A stretch of 64,000 nt of DNA from contig NW_025335268.1 of assembly GCF_004798865.1 (NCBI RefSeq), positions 7,405,127 to 7,469,126 of the forward strand, written 5' to 3'. A program made the translations under genes and the position numbers. This DNA comes from Varanus komodoensis. Taxonomy: Eukaryota; Chordata; Lepidosauria; Squamata; Varanidae. Each line of letters opens with the position of its first letter. The first letter of the stretch is position 1. The notes under the pieces are model-generated. The model did not search any database. It was given only the letters and a program-made list of their open reading frames with translations, and was not told where the DNA came from. Of this stretch, positions 22,970-34,800 are shown in pieces.

Positions 22970-24176
22970 ACATAGAAACAAAATAAGTCAGAAGGGGTCT
23001 CCTGGGCCATCTAATTTGGCCACCAGCTCCAGCTGGCTCCTCTCATGTAATCCCCAACATGTGATTGTTCAACCCTTCCTCACTGATGCATCCTCAGTCA
23101 CCTCCCTTGGAAGCCCATACCGTATCCTAGTGGTCCTAACTGTCAGGAAGTACTTCCTGATGTCCAACCTGAAGCCTGGTTCCGTGAGCTTTGCCCCATT
23201 GGAATGCATCCCGCCCTCCACTGCAGGGAAGAACAGGTCACGGCCCTCCTCCACATGACATCCCCTCACATACCTATAAGTCAATAAAAGATGCCCTTAG
23301 AGTCTCCTTTTCCAGGCTGAGAAGACCCAGTTCCCCCAATCTCTCCTCATATGTCATCCCTCCCAACCTGGCTACCTTTCTTGTGACCCTGCATTGGTTC
23401 ACAACTGAACCAATTCTAACCTAGCTATGTCTCTCCTATAATGTGGAGCCCAGAACTGGACACAGTACTCCAGTTCTGGGTGCACCAGAGTTGTATACAG
23501 CAGTATCAACACCTCCTTAGATCTGAAAGCCATGCTTCTGGCTATATATCCAAGGGTGGTGTTTGTCTTCTTAACTGCCATGTCACACTGCTGGCTCACA
23601 CTGCCCTCACTGCTGCCAACAAGTACCCAGAGATCCTTTTCACAAATGCTGCACTCCAGCCACTTGTACCTGTGACACCTGTTCCTGTGACCCAAGTGCA
23701 AGACCTTGTACTTATCCACATTGAATGCCATCCTGTTGTCCCCTCCTCACTTCCATAGCCTGTCCAGGTCCTTCTGGATTTGGATCACCTGCTTCTCAGT
23801 TGTGGCCACCACCCCCACTTTGGTATCATCAGCGAATTTAGTCAGCAGGCTGCTTATCCCCTCCTCCAGGTCATTGATAAAGGTTGAACAGAATTGGTCC
23901 TAGAACTGAGCCCTGGAGGACTCCACTCATCACCAGCAGCCATCCTGATGATTCCCCACTGATAGTCACCCTCTGCTTGTGATCCATCAACCTTGCCCTT
24001 AATCCATCAGTGCATCTGCCTATCCCAAAACCCCTCAATTTCTCAGCCAGGATATAATGTGGCACTTTGTGAAAGGCCGTGCTGAAATTCCAGTAAACCA
24101 CATCCACCATTTCTCCTCTGTCTAGCCACCTCGAGACCTTATCAGAGAATTCCACAACATTCATCTGGCAGTACTG
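22970..24176 (-). mobile_element. CR1 LINE fragment inserted in the Tigger-like element
   Basis: Minus-strand frames give the CR1 reverse transcriptase: DKVSRWLDRGEMVDVVYWNFSTAF, HKVPHYILAEKLRGFGI, then VLQGSVLGPILFNLY (RT block), later AFNVDKYKVLHLG, LVHPELEYCVQFWAPHYRRDI, and near the 3' end FRLDIRKYFLTVR and LPREV. The order is that of CR1 ORF2 from RT to C-terminus. Two large frames are broken by frameshifts and a deletion that removed the YIDD region. The insertion divides Tigger-like sequence that is continuous on either side. Confidence 0.85.
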
Positions 24177-24348
24177 TAATAATTAGAAAGTCTGAAATAC
24201 AGAGTTTGAGAATCACAATACCAAAAGTTAATAAGAATCATGATACCCAACTATGAGACAGAGACATGAAGTGAGCGACCCCTGCTGGAGAAATCATGCC
24301 AATAGATGACGTGCTTGGCACAGGGTTATATCTGCAAATCTCAATATA

Positions 24349-24502
24349 GAGGCATACCTCAGAGATGTGGTGGGTTCTGTTCCAGACCACCGCAATAAAG
24401 CAAAAATAGCAATAGAGCAAGTCACACATCAATCTAATAATTGCAGAGAGTAATATATGCGAAGTGCAATAAAGCGAGGCACAATAAAATGAGGTATACC
24501 TG
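24349..24502. mobile_element. Tigger-end MITE (154 bp) with TA duplication
   Basis: The element runs from GAGGCATACCTC to GAGGTATACCTG, both Tigger-type ends, with TA on each side (24347-24348 and 24503-24504). Next to the left end is GGTTCTGTTCCAGACCACCG and CAATAAAGC, and next to the right end GAAGTGCAATAAAGCGAGG: the two termini of Tigger1 joined with the interior lost. It sits inside the 5' end of the larger Tigger-like copy. Confidence 0.75.
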
Positions 24503-24939
24503 TAGACAGAGGTATGCCTACACTTCACTTGAGGATAAGGATGTGATACAGCCAAAGTTAAGCACTTAAGACATTTTATTGATTTCAAAGTGCTTAGCTT
24601 TCATTGGATTGTTACCTGAATGATTTTGTGTTGCAGTTGCGAAAATTACCATTGAGTTTCCCTGCAGTTATGTGGAAAATCCATTCAGTATTGATTTTAA
24701 AAGCAGTATAAAATGCTGTTGGAGCAGGAGCCATGCGTTACTTTATGTTGTGCAAGCGTGTGTGTGTGTGGGGAGGTGGAATCAGGGCAGTTATATAGGT
24801 TGGTTCCCATTGGATGTCACATCATGGTTTGGCATTATGTGAGTGAGTCTTCTGGTCATGCACTTCCATGGTTTAATCTTAATTTGCAATCCTAGTTTGG
24901 AGGATTGCACAAACCAGTTTGCCTGATGTTTCAGCCTTA

Positions 24940-25345
24940 AGAACTTAAAAAGAGCCCTGCTGGATCAGGCCAAGGGTCCATCTAGTCCAGCATTCTGTTC
25001 ACAGTGGTCAGCCAGCCACCAACAGGAAACCCACAAGCAGGACATGAGTCAACAGTACCCTCTCACCCAAGTTCCCCAGCGACTGTTGCACATAGGCATA
25101 CTGCTGCTGATATTGCAGGTAGTGTGTGAAGTATATAGCTCTCAAGACTGGTAGCTATTGATAACTTTATTTTCCAAGAATTTGTTTAGTCTCCCTTTAA
25201 AACCAACCAAAGCAGGGGCCATCACTATAACTTACAAAAGTGACTTCCATAGTTTAACTACGCAGTGTGTGAATAAGTACTTCATTTTAGCTGTCTTTAA
25301 TATCCCATGTATAATCTTCATGGGATACTTGGGGTTCTATTATTA
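24940..25345 (+). repeat. Reptilian interspersed repeat ('AGAGCCCTGCTGGATCAGGCC' family)
   Basis: AGAGCCCTGCTGGATCAGGC, CCATCTAGTCCAGCATTCTG, GGAAACCCACAAGCAGGAC, GAATTTGTTTAGTCTCCCTT and AATAAGTACTTCATTTTAGC follow a repeat I recall from squamates, turtles and crocodilians. A partial copy of its right half is at 62120-62300. Possibly derived from a LINE 3' region; class not assigned. Confidence 0.65.
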
Positions 25346-25350
25346 AGAGA

Positions 25351-25578
25351 GAGCTAGTGTGGTGTAATGGCTAAGAGTGCAAGACTGGGATTCAGGTGAT
25401 CTGGGTTCTAGCCCTGCTCAGCCATGGATCCAACTGGGTGATTTTGGGCCAATCACAGACTCTCAGCCCAACTTACCTCACGGGGTGGTTGTTGTGGGGA
25501 TCGAGAGCAGGAGAATTCTGTACATCTCTTTGAATTCTTGGTAGGGAAAAGGCAGGATATAAATCCAATAAATAAATG
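25351..25578 (+). mobile_element. tRNA-derived SINE, squamate type, nearly complete
   Basis: The head GAGCTAGTGTGGTGTAATGG CTAAGAGTGC and GGGTTCTAGCCCTGCTC are box A and box B like parts of a tRNA gene. The body has CTGGGTGATTTTGGGCC, AATCACAGACTCTCAGCCC and CACGGGGTGGTTGTTGTGGG, and the 3' end is GGCAGGATATAAATCC then an AATAAATAAA tail. The same family is at 61022-61265 (+), 36640-36803 (-), and in pieces at 21426 and 30648. It is inserted at the very end of the preceding repeat. Confidence 0.85.
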
Positions 25579-25694
25579 ATAGAAAAGAAGAAAAATGTCA
25601 CTCCGTCTACTTTCTCCACACCATGCATAATTCTTTACACTGCTGTCATGTCTCCTCTCACCTGTTTTTGAAGCTAGCGAATCCCAGCTGTTCT

Positions 25695-25800
25695 GTCCTC
25701 AGCCAGGTGAGAGGACTACAACTCACATAATTCCTGTTGCTTATATGGGCTGGGAATGATGGGAGTTGTAATAAAACGTCTCTGGAGGGTGCTAACTTTG
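25695..25800. repeat. Palindromic squamate repeat, copy 5
   Basis: Arms GGACTACAACTCACATAATT and GGGAATGATGGGAGTTGTAA, with ACGTCTCTGGAGGGTGCTA after the right arm. The centre is shortened. A (CA)n run lies at 25926-25941, outside the copy. Confidence 0.55.
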
Positions 25801-28709
25801 GTAAGACCTGAATACCTATTGCAGACTTGGCACCTCCAAGGCAACAAAAAGTGTGGTTTTGCCAGCAACCACTGGAGATAATGCCATTGGCGATCTCCCC
25901 CTCCCCCCACCCCCTTTTGCTGGTCACACACACACACACAGGATTTGGAGAAGCTGTCTTGCCTTTAAGGATCCACAACCAGAGATGAGAGGCCTAGTCC
26001 AGCCACACTGGCCACCCACACAAGGCAAAAGCAGGCCTTCTCCACTCTCTTTTGCTGCACCCCTCACCAGGGCTATAACTCTTCCACCACTGAAAGGATC
26101 TGCATTCCATACTGTATACTAGATGTTGCTGTTACTCACCAAATCATCTTAGCATGTAACCACATTTCTCCAGATTTATGTACTCTGCTTCACTGTCAAT
26201 CATTCTCCATAGAGTTAACACACAGTGACACTGCTGGCTCCAAAATAAAGATGTGACTGTATGTCCTACCAGTTATATTCTCCAGTTTCTTCTTAAAGTT
26301 TTTTCCATGCAGGATTCTGTTAAGATAGAATATATTTTAGAGAACAGATCCTTTTTCTTGATGTACAGTTTATAATAAACGTTTTCATTTGGGTCAGAGG
26401 AGCTTAAGGGCTCTGTGTGAAAGCGCCCTTCGTTACCGTAACCTCTCCTGCAGTGAACAGCCATGCATGGTTGGCAGTCGTGATGTTCTTCTTTAATTAG
26501 CCCCTCAGGTTCAGTTCTCGGGCTAGAATCCGACCTTTTTCTAATGTGTCAAAACTTAAGGCAACTGCAGTTTGTGTACTGTGCCATTAATGCACAAAAT
26601 GGGATTTAGTAAGATGCTTGTGCTCGTAAACACAGTAGACTGTCCTTTTATTTTTTTTCCAGTGAATATTTTATTTGCTCCCCAAGCAGCATCAAAGCAC
26701 TGAATTCTCTTAAGGAAAAACACCAGCAAGGACTGTGTCTGGCCCAAGAGGGACTGGGCACTGAAATGTGTTATAAACAATGACTTCCCTACAGAATTTT
26801 TTGTGTTGAAGTAATTAATAATTCCCAAGACATTCGGGGTCTTTGAAATGTGATGTTCATTAAAATATAGCCCTGCTTCCACTTTCTCACATGAAAAGTT
26901 TCTCAAAATAATTTAATGTTACAGAAGACCATTATCTGCATGTGTGTTTACAATGAGATGTGGAGCCTTTTAAAGATGAACCCCACAAAATTAGTCAATA
27001 TTTTAAGATGTTTTGCCCTTGAATTAAAAACAAATGCAGCTTGACTGGTTATGTTAAAATTGGGCTCTCTTTGTGTTTGAAAATATAGGGCATTTTTGTT
27101 CTTGCAGAGTAGAGTTATACAGTACGCCACATCCAATTGATTTACAACTACATCCAGTTTCTGGAACTGAAAGCTGATGAGTCTGGGAGAGTCAACAAGT
27201 CTGCTAAACTGAGGAGAAAAGCCACATTGGACCATATGTGGACTGTAGCTGAAGCGACGCTTCCTCTATTGTATCAGATATGGGCAGAAATATGTGCAAG
27301 CTACATAGTTCTCCAAGAGGTTTGCAGTAGATCAACAAGGATTTTCCATTCCCACTGACTTAATTGTAATATCAACAAGAACAAGTCTTAATTCCCCTAA
27401 ATTTAGCTGCCAGAATTAAGAAAGCTTGCAGTGGGGGTGAGGGCAGGAATAGATTTATGTGTAGCAGAATTTGTGTGTAATTTCCATTCTTGGACAAATA
27501 GGCTTGTGTGCCTGTGTGTGTGTGCAGACACAGACAAGCACAGAATCACTTCTTTCAGATAATCACCTGAGAAAATTAGAAGTAGAATTACCTAATTGTA
27601 TCCATCAATTATGTTGCCAGGTAATTTGTAGGAACTAAATGTTTGTCCATGGGAAAAAAATACAGTCGTGAGAACAGTTTCCATCACAGAAACACTTCAA
27701 GCTCACATCACTGATTGTGGCACACCTGCCCAGAGGCACCTCCCTATCATAATTTGTATTTGACATGATGGCCAGCAATGTAGCAGCTGTGTTGCTGCAA
27801 CCATTTTCTTCTCTTACAGTGCTCCATAACATTTCCGTTTCCAGGTTATTGGGATGGGAAACTATGAGAACCAGAAGCTGCTTGAACATCATAAGAACAA
27901 GAAGTAGTGTATCATTATGACACAATAGTATGTTTTAAAAAAATAAGTCCCATGGCAGACATCAGTTTTAGAAGAGGACTCACCAACATATGTGAGCCTG
28001 CAAGAAGGCATGTTGTTGAGGGCCCCCTCAGTCTTGGAGATGGCCTGAAAGTGATATTAATTGCCCATAATATACAGTTTCTCCTTTATAGTTATTTGGA
28101 GAGTGACAGCTTTTCCTTCAGCATTTTACTTGCACTGGAGTTTGTTTGCCCTGTCAAAATCCTTGTGCCTTCTCAGAGAAGTGGCTTGGTTTTCAGACTT
28201 TTTGTTTCAGTCTATTTTTGTTTTGTTTTCATTCTGATCTTACATGGTCTCTATTCACACACAGTAGTGAACTGCTCGTGGCAAATAAGCTGTGCGCTCC
28301 CTTTTCAAGGCAGAATCACAAACCAGGGTTGGTTCTTGTTGTATAAACCATGGCTTGTTTGAGAGTGACAGGCGAGGACCCTCAGTTTGGACAACATGCA
28401 AAGCAATCCATTCCTGGAATGTTTAGCCAGTTGTGCTGGTAGAACTTAAACAAGAGAAAACTATTTGCTCATTACAAGCCATGATTCTCTAGAATGCTGG
28501 TTTATCATTTTGTGCTAATAGAGCATCCTCCAGTGCCATTCTCACATATTTTTACATGCCCTGGGAATGTTGCTGAATTGATATGTATGTGCTGTGACTG
28601 TTTAGTATTACCCAAACCTTGTTTTTCAACTTTTTGCTCTGCGTGTCTTTCTGGAAAGGTTGCTATATTCTGATTAAGATATTACTTAATGCATTATTAT
28701 TCTTTTGCA
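25801..28709. other. Probable EPHX1 intron 1, no supported feature
   Basis: Long stretch with low repeat content. The minus-strand frames at 26273-27235 have no homology I recognise and no exon context. Low repeat density may mean conserved regulatory DNA, but nothing in the bases proves it. A liver-type EPHX1 promoter could lie in the last few kilobases; I see no clear TATA or GC box pattern. Confidence 0.3.
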
Positions 28710-28710
28710 G

Positions 28711-28898
28711 TCATCATGTACTTTGGAATACTGTTGGCTGTTGGCATTGGGGCCATCATGTATCTGTTCCTGACTAAGAAAAAAGAGGAACCTGTTTCCA
28801 TGGGAGATGGATGGTGGGGCAAAGGAGAGAAGCCGGGCTTTGAAGAAGATGCATCTATACGTCCTTTTAAGGTGGAAACTTCAGAGGCTGAGATCAAT
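28711..28898 (+). CDS. EPHX1: EPHX1 exon 2 (first coding exon)
   Basis: The acceptor TCTTTTGCAG ends at 28710; five untranslated bases precede the ATG at 28716. The coding part gives 61 codons: MYFGILLAVGIGAIMYLFLT (signal anchor), KKKEEPVSMGDGWWG and PGFEEDASIRPFKVETSEAEIN. The human start likewise lies a few bases into exon 2. An ATG at 28689 is in the intron and not used. Donor AATGTAAGG; phase 0. Confidence 0.95.
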
Positions 28899-31800
28899 GT
28901 AAGGAACACTTTCTTCTAGATATACAAGTATCAGGAAATATTGGGCTTCGTAGCACAATCCTAACCATCTGGAGTTCAGGTCCACAGGACAAAAAATGCA
29001 TATATTAATTTACATATGCTCTAAAGTTCATGTCTGTGCATATCTTTAAAGGATTCTGTGTCCTAAGCACACTTGTATAGGAAAAAGGGATGTTTGGACA
29101 GGGAGTTCATAAAAGCACCTCAAACAGAATTGGGGGTTTATTTATTTATTTAAAGTTTTTATATGCCATCCAATACCAGAGTCTCTGGACAGCTTACAAA
29201 AAACAACAACATACCAACAAACAACACGCTGCATCTGACCATTAATGATAAAATCAGACATAAAACCAATTAAATGTTAAAATGTTGGGAAAATAAAAAG
29301 AGGTTCAGAGGCAGCAGAATGTGATGCCCATGGGGGCAAAAAGCAAGCTAATCCAGGGGAATCAGATGCAACAGAAATCATCAGGGTCTTCTACTTTTAT
29401 TTCAGCAAGTGCCCATGGACAGTCGGAGGGTGGGCAGATGGCCTCCCAGAGATTCAGGCCTCCAAATGAAAGATTCAGGGGACCAGCCCTAGCAGGGCAT
29501 CCCCTAACACCACCTTTGCTAAACATACTTTCTTAAAAATATTAAAATAGAACATCTGTCCAAGGAAATGTGGTTAGAGTTGCATTTCTAACCAGTCTCA
29601 TCAGCTTCTGAACATCAAACTAAATGATTTGAACAGGTGAAATGTGCTTAAAACAAGCTACCAGCTTTGTAAGCTCAGCCTTATTTTTGAATAAAGTCAA
29701 GAACTGTAGGAGCATAGAAATATGATACACAGAGAAATGTAGGCCTGTCACACAAGTGCTAATAGCAGTTATTTTCTCTGCAGCAGTAATTGCTACAAGC
29801 AGATTAGTTCAGAGGTCATGGCTGTATCATATTAATCTAGACGTGACCCTCCTGTCATCCATGCTATGAACAGAGAACAATATCATAACGTGTTGCAGTT
29901 GCCCGAGTGTGTTAATCAGGCTATTTTCTGCTTCACACATTGAAGTTAATAGCTTTAAAACAATGAAATAAAAAAGGGAACGGCAAAACACCAAGTGGTC
30001 TCTTAATGTTAGCAACTTTATTTGTTTATTTAAAACATTTGTACGCTTTAACACATGCTGTCTTGATGCTGCACTCGGTTCTCTGAGCAAGCCTTTAAAT
30101 TCTGGACCTGTGGCTGTGACTGAACTAGTTTCAGGCACAGGGAACTGGCCAGATTTCAGAGCATTGCATGTTCAGGCAAACTGCATTCCCCATTTCTCTA
30201 CAGCAATCAAACAAACCCACATAAGAGTATTGTGTAACTTACAGCAAGGGTGGGCAACCAGAGATATGGGACCACGGCTCCCGTAGTCTGTAAAGTAGCA
30301 GCCAATCACCAGGGATCCACCCCTGGCCTGCAAGACGAATGGAGAATGGGCAGTCTTCAGTCAATGGGACAAGGTGGGAAATGTGTCACAAACAGGTTCA
30401 CAACACAGGGAAGCATCGCTCTTGGCGGGAGTGTTGAACCTCTTTCAGGCTGAGGGCCAGATTGCATTTCTGAGAACTCTTGATTGCTCCCTTCCAGGGG
30501 AAGGTGGGGATGGAGTAGGGATGTGTGAGAAATCCACTCTGGAGCAGGGAATCTGTTGGATTCCTTCAGCTTGGATCCATGGACTCTGGCCCACTTTCTT
30601 GTGGCCACAAGTCCAACTTGGCACACAGTACACCAAACATTTGCATTAGACTTTCAGCCTAATTACCTCAGAGGGTTGTTGTGAGCATAAAAGGAAGAGA
30701 AGGAAGATCATATACAAGTTCATATACATTGCTCATTGGAGGAAAAGCCTGGATGTAAATGTAGTAAAATGTAGTTGTAGTGCAGCCAGTAACTTTGTCG
30801 AAAAAGCTTTTTTGTGGGGGTTGGAAGCCACCAAAACAACAAAAGATACACACAAAATAGAAGGATGTTCCTTCCTGTTGTGGCATCATAGATTTATGAA
30901 CTAAGGACAAAAGTGTCTTTACACTGGCATGTGATGCATTTAATTTCATCTTCTTTTCTGTCATATATTGCTGTATTCTAGTATTTACACAGGAGACTCG
31001 ATGAAGCTAGATTGGCTGAGTCTTTAGATCATGCCTGCTTTCATTATGGGTTTAACTCAGCTTATCTTAAGAAGGTCATCTCTTATTGGAGAAATCAGTT
31101 CGACTGGAAGAAGCAAATAGAAGTTCTCAACAAATATCCCCAGTTCAAAACAAAGATTGAAGGTTTGTGGCCAGTAATAATGCATTTGATGCTTTTTCCT
31201 GCTGAAAACTGGGGCGCAGTCTGAAGAGCTGAAGCTGAGGAATCTGATGGATTTCCACCCCCAGATGGACACCTTATGCATTCCTCTGCCCCAGTGCCAG
31301 ACACACAGTACTGGGGTGGAAAGTCCCAGTGGCATTCAGTTTGGTGCTGTGCATGCAGATCTGGACTGAGGCCAGCACCATGCGCAACTACGCTACCAAA
31401 TGTAGAAAAGTCTCCTTTTAAAGAAGTCAAGAGGTCTGACACCTTTCTTTAAACAGTGACCAGTCAGATTCTCCTGTGGTACTCATTGGTCATGGCGTGA
31501 TGGAGACAGGGGTCCCTCAGCACCTAGCAGTCTAGGTGTTTGATACCTTCATCCACTGGGTGAAGGGTAGAGATCCCTGCTACATCTTGTGACAATAAAT
31601 TCTATATTTTAATGAGTTATTTGCTGTTGTGAACAGGTCTTTTCCTCTCCAGTAGTCTCAGATGAGACTTTAGAAGCACAGTCAGTCTTTTTATTAAAGC
31701 GTAACAAGGTACAAAACTGTGTAAATCAAAGTAGCATTCTCCTTGAGATGTAGGAGAAGCATCTGCCCATGTAAAGAGTTGAATCAAAACTGAAACTTCC

Positions 31801-34800
31801 CCACTTTGCTTCCCTTTCTGAAAAGATTCTGATTCCACCCTCAGTGTAGCTTCTGCAGCTTGAGGGCTAGGCAGTGGGAATCCCAGACCCTTCTTAATTG
31901 GTCTGCTTGTTTTACCTGTCATCTCCTGACAGGGTCAAGGAACTGCCCTTGCATTACCTCCCCTCCAGGTCAGAAAGGTCTCCCTTCTTTTCCATGTTCT
32001 GCCTGAAAATCTTCACTAAATAACCTGGAAACTGGAAAGTCCTCTGCCCAATTCTTCCCAACCTTCATCAGAATCAGATGAATCTATCTGAGCAGACGGT
32101 AACATGCAAGAGCTGTGCCCTGGCTCGCTTCATTTCCAAGAAGAGAGAACACATCTCAGGAAGTTAGAAAAATTGCTTTTACCTTAAGGAGTTGACCCAG
32201 ATTTTCCTGGGGACATTCTTCAGAGGTATTTTTAATATAGCCTTTCCCAGAACTCTGGCAGGTACACCTCATACATATCAATAACCAGCAGGTATTCCAT
32301 CTTTTTCTCTTTAATGAATTTAATGTGATAAGAAAAAAATGGACTGGAGAAGTGAAGATAAAACACGGAAGGGCTGGGAGAAGTTGATGTCATCTAGGCT
32401 GCCAGCAAAATTCCATGAGTGAAGCAGGTTGGTGGCTCTGAAAAAGCCCCATCTAAAAGCATCCTCAGTCTGGATCCTATTCCTCACAACTACCCCATTT
32501 CTCAATTCTAGGTGTATATCTGCCTCCCTGAGTGAGTATTTTTAAATTGCAATAAAAGCCTAATCTGGAAGCACCTCTAGAAACACTGATTGTCAGTCAG
32601 GCAACGCCACAGTGAGCTTCATTGTGTACGAGCTATTTTAACATGGAATCTGCAATCTACTGCCCAATATTGTACCACACTGACTCTTCTGAAAATTGTT
32701 TAGTATGCTGTCTAATTACCCTCTGGTATTTTTATGTGCATTTCTCCTTGGCTTAGGAATCGATGTCCATTTTCTTCATGTAAAACCTTTGCACGTGCCC
32801 GAAGGCCGATCTGTAAAACCATTATTAATGGTTCATGGCTGGCCTGCCTCATTCTTTGCATTTTACAAAATGATTCCTATCCTGTTGGACCCCGTGAGCC
32901 ATGGGCTGAGCAGCGATTACTGCTTTGAAATAATTTGCCCTTCTGTTCCTGGCTATGGCTTCTCAGAGGCTCCTCACAAGAAAGGTAAGTTGGGAAGGAA
33001 GTGGAAGTGGTGTAAGTACAGTTGGGTGGGGTGCCCCTTTTTTAGCATGAGGGCCACATTCTGCTTCAGAGAAGCTCTTGGAGGCAGCATTCCAACAGTG
33101 GGTTGGGCTGAAGGCAGAAGAGATGGCACCAGAAATGCCAGCATACATTAGTTATGGCTCTTACTGCCACTGACGAAGCTTTAGCAAAAGCATTGCCATG
33201 TTTAAGTGGGTCTGATACCAGGTTTGACTGATTCACCGTGTCCCTTTCTAGAGGAGAATGACATGGAAACAGCAGTGCATGTGCTGGGAACTTCTAGGCT
33301 TAATTTTTGCAATGCAGTGTGCTTATACTTGTGCATATAATGTTCTGTGCCGCACTTGTGCCTCCTCCAGAAACTGCAACTAGTACAAAATATGGCAGCC
33401 AGGCTAGTTTCTGGAGCATCATGAAGAAACCACATACCACCGATATTAAAGTCTCTGCACTGGCTGCCAATAGCCTTAAAGCCCTTCATGTCTTGCATCC
33501 AAAATACCTTTTCCCTCTGGGGATAATCTTCTGAAGTTTGTTTCTGTAAGATTAATGTCAACTACCCAAAGGACTTCCTCCCACCAGCCCATTGCTAATC
33601 TGTGGAAAGCCCTGCTGGGAGAGAAGCATCTGATATTTCTGACGGCTTCCTTCAAGAGGGAGTTAAAGATATATCTCTTCTGACAGCCTTCCTAGATTAG
33701 TTTTATATAGTTTTTTAAAGTCAAAATTATTGACTAAAATAATTAAGTTATTTAATTATTGTTTCCACTTAATCTCTTGTAAACTGCCTAGAGCTTATGG
33801 GAGTGGGACAGTATATTAAAAAATGGGGAAGAGAAGGAAAGGGCTGCACAATTCCCAGGAAACCACGGGCCAGGGGAGGAGGCAAGGCCACATGGAAAAC
33901 CCCGGAGGACTGGTTTGGGATACCTACATACCTTCAGTGGGAGTGCAACCTCATCTGGAATGGGTTGAACAGTCAGAGGGATCCACTCACCAACAGTGCC
34001 TCAGTCTTGTCTGGATTGAGCTTCAGTTTGCAACAAAAAGGAGAAATAGGTCTACATGACATCAAAAACTGCTTGGAGGTCCAGGAGTACCAACAGGGCA
34101 GCACTCCCCTTATCTCTCTCCCAGCATAGTTACATACCAGGCAACCTTGCCAAAACCAGGGCTAAACCCAAACTGAAATAAATGATGCTAAGGAAAGTCA
34201 AAGACAGAAAAAGAAGAGGAAGAACAGATATGAGATGGATAAATTCTGTAAAGGAAGCTACAGCCCTGAGTTTGCAAGAGCTGAGCAGGGCTGTGAAGGA
34301 CAGGTCATTTTGAGGGCTTTCATTCATAGGGTCACCGTAAGTCAGAGACAACTTGACAGCACATAACAAATCAAATCAGCAGAAAAGTCAGTGTAAAATC
34401 ATAATAAGACATTTATAAACAAAACTGAAGAACTAAAGTCTAGAAGAATAAAGGTTCTTCACCTGGCTCTGAAAACAGTGTAGGCACCAAACAAGTCTTT
34501 CTGGTCATTCCACAATTGGGGTGCCACCACTGAAAAGGCCATCAGCCTTGCTTCATTGGATGAGAGCACCCAGTAGAGGGCTTCTGAAGATGATTGTAGG
34601 ATCCAAGCAGGTATACTTGGCAGGAGATGATCTTTCAGGTAACCTGACTGTACACCATTTAGGGCTTGAAAAGTAATACCAGCATTTTCAATGAGACTGG
34701 AAATGTAATAGAAGCAGGTTCAGATCACAGATTACTGGTTCCACCTGATTGCATTAACCAGGTATAGCATGTTGCCATAAATCCAGCAAGAGGTTACTAG

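Larger units (their letters stand above)
22828..24520 (-). mobile_element. Tigger1-like (pogo/mariner) DNA transposon, 5' part, split by a CR1
   Basis: On the minus strand, from the end near 24520 (AGGCATACCTC) the order of words follows the 5' UTR of mammalian Tigger1 as I recall it: AACCCTG, TTTGCAGATAT, CACTTCATGTCTCTGTCTCA, then across the CR1 insertion GGTTATCTGTGAT, TTCTTTTGGGGTGCCAC, GCCCATATAAGA, TGTGTGTGTTTTG, CCACTCCACTGGCCAG. The parts are 22828-22965 and 24177-24520. No transposase reading frame is present. The element also carries a small Tigger-end MITE at 24349-24502. The match is to non-coding sequence, which makes the relationship striking. Confidence 0.75.

Noticed and set aside
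26273-27235. Three minus-strand frames in a repeat-poor stretch
   Set aside because: No homology recognised, no splice sites joining them, and no coding signal beyond frame length.
28689-28715. Upstream in-frame ATG before the EPHX1 start
   Set aside because: It lies before the TTTTGCAG acceptor, so it is intronic in the spliced transcript; the ATG at 28716 gives the expected N-terminal anchor.
31600-32330. Possible LTR-type relic in EPHX1 intron 3
   Set aside because: Only a few suggestive words; no paired end repeats or coding parts were seen, so it is not called.
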